Of a stretch of DNA of 38,852 bases, positions 15,842 through 24,629 are shown piece after piece. The notes under the pieces were generated by a model. The model was given only the letters and a program-made list of their open reading frames with translations. It ran no database searches and had not been told where the DNA came from. This DNA comes from a bacterium (GTDB lineage Bacteria; Desulfobacterota; Deferrisomatia; Deferrisomatales; BM512), in contig SCTA01000024.1 of NCBI GenBank assembly GCA_004322275.1, positions 1 through 38,852 on the forward strand, in the 5' to 3' direction. A program made the translations under genes and the position numbers. The first letter of the stretch is position 1. Every line of letters begins with the position of its first letter.

Positions 15842-16479
15842 TGGGACGCAAGGGCTTCACCCTCATCGAAGTTCTGGTGACGATGGTCATCCTTGCGATA
15901 GGCCTTTTAGCCATCGTCCAGATGACTCTCGTCTACGTCAACGCAAACACCTTCAACAACATGCTGAGCCAGGCCACGGTAATAGGGCAGGAGAAGATGG
16001 AGCATCTCACCTCCTACGCCCGCAGCGACCGGGCCGACACCTATTCGACTCTCGATTTCGATTACCTGATCTCCGCCAGCGGTAATTTCACCTCCCTGCG
16101 GGACGTTTCGGGCGGCTCTCCCGCCAGTTTCATAGTACACGGCCTCCTTTCCGGCGACAACGGCGGCGTCCCCGTCACCGCCCCCTGGGACGCGAACCTC
16201 GTCTTCCCGGTCCTCTACGACGACGGCGCCCACGACGACGTGGACGACGGCGACGGGATATACGGCCTGAAAGAGGTCATAGACGTTCCGGGCATGGGCG
16301 GCGCAGCGGCATTCCAGGTCGAAAGAATCCAGCGGGTACAGCCGATAAATCTTGAGCCGGATCCGAACCTGCCTCCCAGATTCGATCTTGCCAGAATCAC
16401 CGTGATCACATCCTGGACGGACAGGTACGGCAAAAAAAGAGACGTGACCCTGGACACCGTCGTCCACAGGAGGCAATAG
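15841..16479 (+). CDS. PilV-type minor prepilin
   Basis: A 212-residue type IV minor pilin. A very short leader (MGRKG) is followed by FTLIEVLVTMVILAIGLLAIVQMTLVYVN, with Glu5 present; the VILAIGLLAI signature is typical of PilV/GspI. The head contains an Asp-rich stretch, DDGAHDDVDDGDGIYG (about 128-143), which resembles a calcium-binding loop; metal binding is inferred. It ends in a strand-rich segment (RITVITSWTDRYGKKRDVTLDTVV) as expected for the family. It overlaps the upstream GspH/FimT gene and is followed 2 bp later by the PilX gene, so all belong to one operon. Confidence 0.88.
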   Translation: MGRKGFTLIEVLVTMVILAIGLLAIVQMTLVYVNANTFNNMLSQATVIGQEKMEHLTSYARSDRADTYSTLDFDYLISASGNFTSLRDVSGGSPASFIVHGLLSGDNGGVPVTAPWDANLVFPVLYDDGAHDDVDDGDGIYGLKEVIDVPGMGGAAAFQVERIQRVQPINLEPDPNLPPRFDLARITVITSWTDRYGKKRDVTLDTVVHRRQ

Positions 16480-16481
16480 CG

Positions 16482-18479
16482 ATGCGGCTCTCTGACAAGC
16501 GTGGAATAGTCCTCGTTACGGGGCTCCTGATACTGGCGATACTCTCCCTGCTGGGGGCGGGCTCGATTCTCAGCTCCACCATGGACACCAGCACCGTCGG
16601 CAACCAGAAGAGCGGCAAACAGGCTTTCTACGCCGCCGAGGCGGCGCGCAACGCGGCTATCCTCCAGATAATGGATTCCTACAACTCCACGGGGAACTTC
16701 ATCCCCCCCGATCCGGCCGACCCGCCGGTGGACGTAACCACGGGCGCTCACGGCTTCGACGGCTCGAATTTCAACGGCTACGCCCTCACCTACCGCGTCT
16801 CCTGGACGCCCCAGCCCGTGGGCATCGATCAGACCGCCAACGTCTCCTTTCCCACCAATGAAAACGGGATGGTGATGGACAACATGGCGCGCCAGTATGA
16901 GATCGAGGCTTTCGCGACGGGCGTCAACACTACCGACAGCGCGACGGTTCGCGAGACGATACGGGTGCTCACCCGCCCGCTGACCCAGTACCTCGCCTTT
17001 TACGAAGGCCACATGAACTGGCGTCCGCAGGCGGCGGCGCAGCTTACGGTGAACGGCGGCAGGGTGCATGCGAACGGCAGAATCTACCTCGCCCCCCAAA
17101 ACGGCATCCTCTTCGGCTTCGATCAAAACAGGGGCTCAAACGCCCTCACGGCCACGGGTTCGGTCGAATATCACATGGCCATACAGCAGGACAACTCCGA
17201 CTCCGCCGCGGGCGGAGGCACCCTCGAAATCACCGTCCCCGTCATTGGCGAAAAAGCAATCGCCCAGTCCATAACCCGCCTGAACAGGGGCCAGTACGAA
17301 AACGAATTCATGGTGGAAACCGATTCCGCCCTCCGGGTGGGCGTGGACAGATTGAGAGCGCCGGGAAGCGGGATTCTGGACCGGGGTGGAATCTTTGAAC
17401 TTCGGGCAGATAAAGACGCCTCGGTCCCTGCGGACCCCCTCGTCGATACCTTCCAGATAAACGACGACGGCGGGGCGCTCAACGTACTCTTCAGCGTCAA
17501 CGGCTCCGTTCCCGTGTCGTTCGCGAACGAGGTGGAGGGTTACCTCGATTCGACGGGGGCGCTTATGGCCCTCAACACCTGGGACGAGGCGAGGGTAAAC
17601 CCCGACGAATCCGGCATCGACGCGAACTTCGTCGCGAGGACGATAATCTACTCCAAGGAGCACCAGCCCCTTGAGGACCACACCCTGCCAATTCATGTTA
17701 CGTATCTGGATGACGCCGGGATCCTGATGAACAAGGACTACCCGACGATCCTCGAAGCCAACGACCCCCGGGAAACAAAACCGGTGGAGTTCATCGTAAT
17801 CGACCTCCAGCGCCTCCAGCACTGGTACGAGGACTACCTCGTCAGCATGGGGCTCAATCTCACCGGCAGATCCCTCCTCATCTATGCGGCAAAAACGCCC
17901 AACGCCTTTTCCATATCGGCGATAAAGATTATCGGCTCCCAAGGGGGAAGGGTCCGCACCGACACCGCCGATATTCAGGGCAACGCCACCCTCAAGGTTC
18001 CAACGATTATAGCCACCCCCAACCCGGTCTACGTCGAGGGCGACTTCAACTCGGTCGGCAGCCAGCCCTGCGTGATAGTCGCCGACGCCGTAACCTTCAT
18101 CTCCAACTCGTGGGGAGAACTCCATTATCCCCCGGCCGTAGCGGGCGTAACCAACGCCTCGCAGACAAGGTACAACGCCGCAATAATCGCCGGGCGCTAC
18201 GATTACATGACCGGCGGGTCGGCCACCGAAGCGGAGGGTGTGGAAGACCTCCCGAGGAAGATCGAGAACTGGGCGGGAATCGACCTCACCTTCACCGGTT
18301 CGCTCGCGAGCCCCTGGTTCAGCGAAATCGCGGATTTCCCCTTCAATCCGGCCATGGTCACCTCGCCTAACTACATAATCACCTACGACACCAGTCTGAA
18401 AACGTTGCCGGGCATGGGAATAGGTCCTTACGTTCCCTCCATCCATACGGTCGAAAGAGAGTCCTGGCGTGAAGAATAA
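16482..18479 (+). CDS. PilX-type pilus assembly protein
   Basis: A 665-residue protein with a PilX N-terminal domain: KRGIVLVTGLLILAILSLLGAGSILSS followed by STVGNQKSGKQAFYAAEAARN, the family signature. As in other PilX/GspK-like proteins the segment lacks a standard G|F-x3-E site. The protein is several times longer than Pseudomonas PilX. The extra region includes beta-helix-like strands (VNGGRVHANGRIYLAP; NPVYVEGDFNSVG), which recur in similar form in the giant PilW protein next door. It probably caps or matures the pilus tip together with the neighbouring minor pilins. The ATG is 2 bp after the PilV stop, preceded by AGGAGG within the PilV 3' end. Confidence 0.85.
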   Translation: MRLSDKRGIVLVTGLLILAILSLLGAGSILSSTMDTSTVGNQKSGKQAFYAAEAARNAAILQIMDSYNSTGNFIPPDPADPPVDVTTGAHGFDGSNFNGYALTYRVSWTPQPVGIDQTANVSFPTNENGMVMDNMARQYEIEAFATGVNTTDSATVRETIRVLTRPLTQYLAFYEGHMNWRPQAAAQLTVNGGRVHANGRIYLAPQNGILFGFDQNRGSNALTATGSVEYHMAIQQDNSDSAAGGGTLEITVPVIGEKAIAQSITRLNRGQYENEFMVETDSALRVGVDRLRAPGSGILDRGGIFELRADKDASVPADPLVDTFQINDDGGALNVLFSVNGSVPVSFANEVEGYLDSTGALMALNTWDEARVNPDESGIDANFVARTIIYSKEHQPLEDHTLPIHVTYLDDAGILMNKDYPTILEANDPRETKPVEFIVIDLQRLQHWYEDYLVSMGLNLTGRSLLIYAAKTPNAFSISAIKIIGSQGGRVRTDTADIQGNATLKVPTIIATPNPVYVEGDFNSVGSQPCVIVADAVTFISNSWGELHYPPAVAGVTNASQTRYNAAIIAGRYDYMTGGSATEAEGVEDLPRKIENWAGIDLTFTGSLASPWFSEIADFPFNPAMVTSPNYIITYDTSLKTLPGMGIGPYVPSIHTVERESWREE

Positions 18480-18566
18480 ACGTCACGAAGCCGAAAACAC
18501 ACGGTCCCGCACCTCGGGAGAGAACTTTTGCGCCCCTTTGAATGCCGGGCGCGCCGGAGCAGCGCC
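18480..18566. other. Short spacer between pilX and the giant pilin gene
   Basis: 87 bp with no terminator. It ends in CGGAG, 6 bp before the chosen ATG, which supports that start and continued operon transcription. Confidence 0.4.
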
Positions 18567-21500
18567 ATGAATACAAAAAGACGCAACCGCAAGGATCTTG
18601 GCTTTACGCAGGTCGAGCTGCTGCTTGCACTCGGCATAGGGATAATCCTTCTCGGACTCGCGGTCTTTCCCTTCTTTCTCTCCCAGATAAAGAGCTACAC
18701 GGTGCAGGACGAGACCGCCAAGATGCAGCAGCGCGCCCGTACCGCGCAGGATTTTATCGTCAGGTCGGTGCAGCAGGCGGGCGCTTTCGCCCTCACCGGC
18801 AGCGGCCCCATGTCCATACGGGGAAGACCGATACTGGGCGCGGGCGACAGGTTCATAGCCGTCCAGTACGACGACCCGGAATCAAACACCCCCGGCAGGA
18901 TAAGCGCCGACGAGGTGGTGATGTTCGCCCTGAGCAAGCCCGGCGGGACCACTACCGAAACGATCACCGTCGTTGATGCGAGCTTCGACCGGGACAACGA
19001 CGGGACCGTGGAAGAATCCGAGGAATTCAACTGGGAGGTGCCCCTCGCTCTCGGGGGCCCCCCCTACAACCTTTACCGGATCACCCCCGACCCCTCGGAC
19101 CCCACCGGCGACCCGATAATGGAGCTTGTGGCAACCAACGTAGACAACCTGATCTTCAAGTACTACGACGGTGACGGCAGGCGCATACCCTCCGAAAGCG
19201 ACGGCGAGCCGAGCCCGATGCCCTACGATCTCGACACCGAGGGCGAAAGGATCGGGGTCAAGACCGTAGAGGTGGAACTTGTCCTCGCCTCCGAAAAGCC
19301 CGACGACAAATACAGCCAGGATTTCGCGCTGGAGGACAATTCGGTGGGCACCTACACCACCGACGGAACGCCCCGCACCGGCTTCGTGCTGAGCAACCAG
19401 ACCGCCTACGTCGCGAGCGGAGCCCTGCCCAACCAGTTCCGGCGCAGAAACTACACCACGATCACCAGCATCCGCAACATAACCGCGACCGAATGCGGCA
19501 CCATAGAGTTATCGGCCAGCCCCGAGTCCCCGCGCTGCCCGGACCCGACCGTCGTCACCGCCACGGTGCTCAACGGCGAGGGAAACCCGGTCGCCGACGG
19601 CACCCCGGTAAACTTCACGATGCTCACCCCGGGCCCGGCCCTCACCCCGGCCTCTGCTACGACCGTAGGCGGTATTGCCACTACCACGATGAGCTATACC
19701 GGCGCCAAGAGTCCTTTCACCGTCGAGGCAGTGGCGATGATCGCCTGCGGTGACCCCCCTGAACTTCGCACGTCTAAAACGATAAACTTCGTAGAGGGCG
19801 ATCCCGTACAGGCAAAGATCACTCAAACCGGCTATACCATCGCCGACATGGCCGACCAGCCCGCTCCGCCGGACGCGAGTTTCGTCACCTGCCGCGACGA
19901 TTTCTTCGTCTTCAGCATCCTTGCCTACGACCAGTGCGACAACGTGGTCGACCCCACCGCGCCTCTTACCTTCCGCACCGTCGCCGGCACCGACGAACCG
20001 CTCGGAACCATCTCCGACAGCGACAATGTCGCGGGCGGCTGGGGCGCGCCGGGGGACACGGCAAGTTTTCAGGTTGGCAAAAACGCCTTCAGGATCGACC
20101 GCCCCACGGGAGCTATCGCCGCCACCGCCCCGACAGCCACCCCCACCGACGTCGCCACCGGAAGGTACGACATACTGGTCAGGGCGCAGGACGTGCTCCC
20201 CGCCTGGATTACGCAGGGGTTCTGGTTCATCAATCCCCTCACCGGGATAGAGGAAACGATCACGGGGCCTCCCTACAATGTCTTCACCATTCCACTTTTT
20301 CCGTGGCCGCCGGCGGATTTTACTATTATTTCGGATCCGGACAATCCGGACACCTCGAAAATAGTAAGCAACCTTGGAGTGAACTTCGCCACGCTCGATT
20401 GCAACACCGTACCGATTCCCGATTTCATAGCTCCGAATTACAGCGATCCCGAATACGACTACGTGGACACATTAGTCGTCACCGACTGCAAGGGCAACAG
20501 AGTTGCCAACATGAACTCGGTTGGAGGCTACTCCATCGATGCCTTCTTCACTCACACAACCGGGGTGCTCGGCCCGGAATCAATCGGGGGTCTCGGGAAA
20601 CCGCCGGTACCAGACCCTCCGAACCCCGTTACGAACCTGATAAATCTGGAGTCCGCCTACGCTAACTCCGAATACAAGGTTTTTTTCGCTAAAAATGGCT
20701 GCACCATCGATCCGGACCTTTACGCCGATTCAAATCCATATGTCGATTTCACCTTAAGATCCAATAACTTCGTCAATGACTCAGGTCCCGTAACCGTCAC
20801 GAAAACTTATCAAATAAATATGCGGCCCTGCAGAACCTGCGGGCTCACAACCGCGGCCGACATTGTGACCACCTGCGAGGGCTATGCCGACGTAACTGTT
20901 GGCGGTTGCGATTTCGTCAACAAGGATGTCCTTCTGACGATCGACGAGGTTCCGCTGCTGCCGGCTGCGGGCCAGCCCTATTGGGTTGACCGGGTAACCC
21001 ACCTGCCCCTCAACGGAATAAAATCCAGAGAAGCAACGGTGGTTACCGGCCCCGACGGCACGGTCACGGCCAAACTCTCCATAGGGGACGCCGCATCCCT
21101 CACTACCCTTACCGTCAGGGCAGGCTCCACCAGCGCCGAGGTTCCCCCCTGGTCCTGCCAGAACGAAGCCACAATAACCGTCAGCAACGAATGCATGGAT
21201 TTTCGCGCCTTCTACAAGACCGACATAGGCATTCAGGACATAGTCAACGGCGGCTCTTACTGCGCCCAGCAGCTCTCCACCCTCTTTTTCCAGATAGAGC
21301 ATTGCAGGCACGAGGGAGGCATCTTCCCCAATCCGGTGACTGTCATCATCAGGGACCAGTTCGGGCAGGATTTCGACATAGAGGATATAGATCTCATCGG
21401 CCTCGTCAGCACCGTCGACCCTGTAACCCCGCCCTACCGCTTCTTTGAAGGGGAGATCAAGGTCTTCCCCAACCCCTCGGCGCAGGGCAATCATCATAAC

Positions 21501-24500
21501 CTCAAGCTGGAGTACCCGCAGAACAAGGGATCCTCCATGATCATCAGGCCGTGGGTAAACGTCAACGACCCCTCCGACTCCTGCCCGGACAGCGGAGACT
21601 GGTCAACCACGCTGATACCCCCCCTGCCGCTCTGCTTCCCCAACGCCATCACCTCCGGCGGCGGCGCTTCGTGGAACGGCAACTTCAAGGTCCACTGGGG
21701 CGACGTCGTCGTTCGCGGGCAGGTCACGGTTCCGACGGCCAACAAGAGAATAGCCAAGAGCGCCGCGGGACAGTATGACGGCAACCCCTTCGGCGGCACC
21801 GGCAATTCCGACCGCCTCTTCGACCTCTACGTAGGCAAGGCGGGCACCACCAGCCTCGACGACGGTCTAATTCAGGGGCTGCAGCCGCCCGCCGGCCATA
21901 CCGGCGTCTATCAGCCCTTCAAGAACGACGTGCCCATCGGTTACGGCCACTACTTCACGAACATCTCCAGCTCGCGCATAAACGAGATGGTGGTTCTCCT
22001 GAACTACGATCTGATGCGCGGACTGGCGATGACCCACTCCAACAACTCCTACTGGTGCGCCATACCCACCACGCCGGGGTCGCTCTACAACCCGAGGAGA
22101 AAGGTTTCAACCACCTTCGCCGCCCTTATGCAGTACCCGAACGCGAACAACAACGGCGACTTCCTCTTTCTCGATTCCTGGTGCCAGGCCGGACCGGGCG
22201 GAGCAGGACCCTTGTGGATATCCGACACCGCCCTCACCGACGCCATAATAAACGCCACCCCGATGACCAAGCCCGCGGGCAAGACGATACTGGACGCCCT
22301 CCCCCGCTGGACGGCCTCGGGCAGCTTCTTCACCAAGGGCATAACCTACATCGCGGGCTCTCTCGAATTCGGCGGCCTCGGCGCGACCACCCCGGTAACT
22401 GTCAAGGCGCCTCCGAACAAGGATCTTCGCTACGACCACAACACGGCGGTATTCGACGAGAGCGAACTGCCGATACGTCCCGACCCGACGGCGGCCCGCT
22501 CAAGCTTCACCCTCGGCGTCCACGTCAACGGCGCTATCTACGTAGACGGTGAGTTCGCCGGAAACGGCAACCCCTCGGTCTTCGGCGCTATTAATTCGGA
22601 GCGCGGCTACAGCGGCAGCGGCTCGCCGGAGCTCTGGTACAACTACGCGCTCAACCAGTCTACAAGCGACGGCAACTCGCTGTGCGTCGATTGCTGCAAG
22701 ATCAATGCGACTCCGAGGGCGATCGACATGTCTCCCGGAGATACTACCTCCATCGACGTAAGGGATTTCACCGAACCTCTCATCTTCCAGACCTCCGACC
22801 CCGACATAGCCACGGTGACCGCCGGCGGCGTGGTCACCGCGGTCGCCCAGGGAACCACCTCCATATGGATCGTAGACAAGAACAACTGCTCCATAATGAT
22901 CCCCGTGCGGGTATCCACCCAGTGCGTGGGTCTGGCCCTTCGCCCCGACACCGTACCGGAAAATCCCGCCGTGCCCTTTGAACTCGTAGCGGGCGTCGAA
23001 CCCACTGCCTACCTGCAGGTGGTAGACGCGGGCGGCGAAACCTATCCCTTCGCGGCCTGGGCCTGGAGCGCGACTCCGAACGCGGTCGGTGAGACGGTGG
23101 TGGAAGTAAGCCCCGTCGCCTCCGGCGCCTACTCGGCCTGGATAACCGGCAAGAAGTGCGGTACCTCGGTCGTCACCGCAAGAGACACCCTTGAATACTG
23201 CACCGGCATCTACGAGTCCTTCGTAACGGTGTCCTCGGCCCTCGACATCTCGACGATAACGCCCCTCAAGGACGAGTACGAGGTCGGCGAAACGGTCACC
23301 CTCACCGCGACGGGCGGTTCCGGCACCCTCACCTGGCACGCCTCTCCCGCGGGAGCGGTGGAGTTCAACTCCTCCTTCGGCGCGACGGTAACCGCTACCT
23401 TCAAGCAGCCCGCAAGCCCGCTGCTCATCGATGTCTCGGACAGCCTGGACTGCGTCTCGGCTGGCAAGAATTTCTTCGTCAGGTGCCCGACCCCGACTCT
23501 CGTGACCGATTTCCCCTTCGACGGAAGCGAATGGGGCCTCGATTCTACTAACGGAAGGAACCTCTACTGGAAGATCACTCCGAGCGACGACCACCTCGTC
23601 GATCCGCTCGTTCCCTCGACAATGACCGACCAGCTGAACAAGGTCAATTTCACCATCACTCCCCCGGCCGGCGTCGTCTGGCCTCCCTATCCCCTCAACG
23701 CGGCGCCCAGAGACGAGTTCACGACCGAGTTCTGCGGCCTCGCGGGCGGAGACGTCTGCAGCAGCAACCCGACGGACATCTCATCCTGGAAGAGTGGCGA
23801 ATACACCTTTACGGGTACAGGCACGGCGACCTACACCGAGCCGCTGGTGATAGCCGCCTGCGGAGCGACGCGCAACGCATCGACCTCGATCAAGGTCAAC
23901 ATCGACAACTGCTTCCTCGATTACACCGACTACTTCACCTCGCTCACCCCTGAGTGGAGCCTTAACTGCCTGGACAACGGCTGCAACGCGGGATTGAGCT
24001 ACAGAAACATAATCAGCGGCGACTTACTCGCCGTCACCGCGGTAAACAACAACGCTTCGACGGGACCGGCGGTTCTCACCGTGGACAACGCCCTGTACCA
24101 CACGACCACCTCCAGCACCTTCGTGATCGAGGCGAGGATATCCGGCCTGACCGACACGGATCCCACTCCCGGCCTGATCTCGGGAGCCGGACTTGTAATG
24201 ACCACCGACAAGACCAAAGAGAAGGTGAACTCGGTGACCTTCGCCGGTTACGCGGACCCCAATGCGGCCTGGGACACCCCGCATAACCTGATAATGTATT
24301 ACTTCAACGGCGCATCGATGTCGGCTTTCAACACCGGCGTGATGCTTACGCCGCCCTACGACCTCCGTATCGAGAAAACGACCACCGGCGGTTACTTCGT
24401 ATTCAAGTACAAAAATTCCTCGGCTACGAACTGGACTACGGCGGTAACTTTGTCTTACGGCGCATACCCCGTCGGGGCTAACTTCTACTCCGGCCTCTTC

Positions 24501-24572
24501 GTGGACACCCCCAACACCGCCTCCACCAACGCCGAGGGGTGGTTCGACTACTACAAGCAGACCTGCTACTAA
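18567..24572 (+). CDS. Giant PilW-type prepilin fused to Ig-like and lectin-like domains
   Basis: A 2001-residue protein. The start at 18567 is chosen for its CGGAG site and a normal prepilin leader, MNTKRRNRKDLG|FTQVELLLALGIGIILLG, with Glu5 intact. Residues 1-305 are a PilW-like minor pilin. Residues 305-411 form a Big_1-like (invasin-type) fold (ATVLNGEGNPVADGTPVNFT, TTTMSYTG). Further beta-rich repeats follow to about 1030. At 1030-1370 there are PilX-like strands (VHWGDVVVRGQVTV; GVHVNGAIYVDGEFAGNGN). A Big_2-like domain follows at about 1381-1455 (SDPDIATVTAGGVVTAVAQGTT), then more Ig-like sequence to about 1641. A jellyroll/ConA-like domain spans about 1783-2001. Over 30 Cys residues are spread through the ectodomain. 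Typical PilW is 200-400 residues. It is probably a pilus-tip adhesin replacing PilY1; that role is inferred. Confidence 0.88.
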   Translation: MNTKRRNRKDLGFTQVELLLALGIGIILLGLAVFPFFLSQIKSYTVQDETAKMQQRARTAQDFIVRSVQQAGAFALTGSGPMSIRGRPILGAGDRFIAVQYDDPESNTPGRISADEVVMFALSKPGGTTTETITVVDASFDRDNDGTVEESEEFNWEVPLALGGPPYNLYRITPDPSDPTGDPIMELVATNVDNLIFKYYDGDGRRIPSESDGEPSPMPYDLDTEGERIGVKTVEVELVLASEKPDDKYSQDFALEDNSVGTYTTDGTPRTGFVLSNQTAYVASGALPNQFRRRNYTTITSIRNITATECGTIELSASPESPRCPDPTVVTATVLNGEGNPVADGTPVNFTMLTPGPALTPASATTVGGIATTTMSYTGAKSPFTVEAVAMIACGDPPELRTSKTINFVEGDPVQAKITQTGYTIADMADQPAPPDASFVTCRDDFFVFSILAYDQCDNVVDPTAPLTFRTVAGTDEPLGTISDSDNVAGGWGAPGDTASFQVGKNAFRIDRPTGAIAATAPTATPTDVATGRYDILVRAQDVLPAWITQGFWFINPLTGIEETITGPPYNVFTIPLFPWPPADFTIISDPDNPDTSKIVSNLGVNFATLDCNTVPIPDFIAPNYSDPEYDYVDTLVVTDCKGNRVANMNSVGGYSIDAFFTHTTGVLGPESIGGLGKPPVPDPPNPVTNLINLESAYANSEYKVFFAKNGCTIDPDLYADSNPYVDFTLRSNNFVNDSGPVTVTKTYQINMRPCRTCGLTTAADIVTTCEGYADVTVGGCDFVNKDVLLTIDEVPLLPAAGQPYWVDRVTHLPLNGIKSREATVVTGPDGTVTAKLSIGDAASLTTLTVRAGSTSAEVPPWSCQNEATITVSNECMDFRAFYKTDIGIQDIVNGGSYCAQQLSTLFFQIEHCRHEGGIFPNPVTVIIRDQFGQDFDIEDIDLIGLVSTVDPVTPPYRFFEGEIKVFPNPSAQGNHHNLKLEYPQNKGSSMIIRPWVNVNDPSDSCPDSGDWSTTLIPPLPLCFPNAITSGGGASWNGNFKVHWGDVVVRGQVTVPTANKRIAKSAAGQYDGNPFGGTGNSDRLFDLYVGKAGTTSLDDGLIQGLQPPAGHTGVYQPFKNDVPIGYGHYFTNISSSRINEMVVLLNYDLMRGLAMTHSNNSYWCAIPTTPGSLYNPRRKVSTTFAALMQYPNANNNGDFLFLDSWCQAGPGGAGPLWISDTALTDAIINATPMTKPAGKTILDALPRWTASGSFFTKGITYIAGSLEFGGLGATTPVTVKAPPNKDLRYDHNTAVFDESELPIRPDPTAARSSFTLGVHVNGAIYVDGEFAGNGNPSVFGAINSERGYSGSGSPELWYNYALNQSTSDGNSLCVDCCKINATPRAIDMSPGDTTSIDVRDFTEPLIFQTSDPDIATVTAGGVVTAVAQGTTSIWIVDKNNCSIMIPVRVSTQCVGLALRPDTVPENPAVPFELVAGVEPTAYLQVVDAGGETYPFAAWAWSATPNAVGETVVEVSPVASGAYSAWITGKKCGTSVVTARDTLEYCTGIYESFVTVSSALDISTITPLKDEYEVGETVTLTATGGSGTLTWHASPAGAVEFNSSFGATVTATFKQPASPLLIDVSDSLDCVSAGKNFFVRCPTPTLVTDFPFDGSEWGLDSTNGRNLYWKITPSDDHLVDPLVPSTMTDQLNKVNFTITPPAGVVWPPYPLNAAPRDEFTTEFCGLAGGDVCSSNPTDISSWKSGEYTFTGTGTATYTEPLVIAACGATRNASTSIKVNIDNCFLDYTDYFTSLTPEWSLNCLDNGCNAGLSYRNIISGDLLAVTAVNNNASTGPAVLTVDNALYHTTTSSTFVIEARISGLTDTDPTPGLISGAGLVMTTDKTKEKVNSVTFAGYADPNAAWDTPHNLIMYYFNGASMSAFNTGVMLTPPYDLRIEKTTTGGYFVFKYKNSSATNWTTAVTLSYGAYPVGANFYSGLFVDTPNTASTNAEGWFDYYKQTCY

Positions 24573-24590
24573 ACCGGCCGCAACACTTCC

Positions 24591-24622
24591 GAGGGCCGCC
24601 GGTTGGCGGCCCTCTTTATTTT
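24591..24622 (+). terminator. Intrinsic terminator of the pilin operon
   Basis: A perfect 10-bp GC-rich stem (GAGGGCCGCC / GGCGGCCCTC) with a 4-nt GGTT loop is followed by TTTATTTT. It starts 18 bp after the giant pilin stop and ends 7 bp before the glycosyltransferase ATG. Confidence 0.85.
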
Positions 24623-24629
24623 GGGAAAC

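Noticed and set aside
18567-24572. Giant pilin as an artefact of two genes joined by a frameshift
   Set aside because: The frame is open and coding-like throughout, codon use is uniform, and no internal start with a ribosome-binding site separates the PilW head from the Ig-like part. A read-level check is still desirable.
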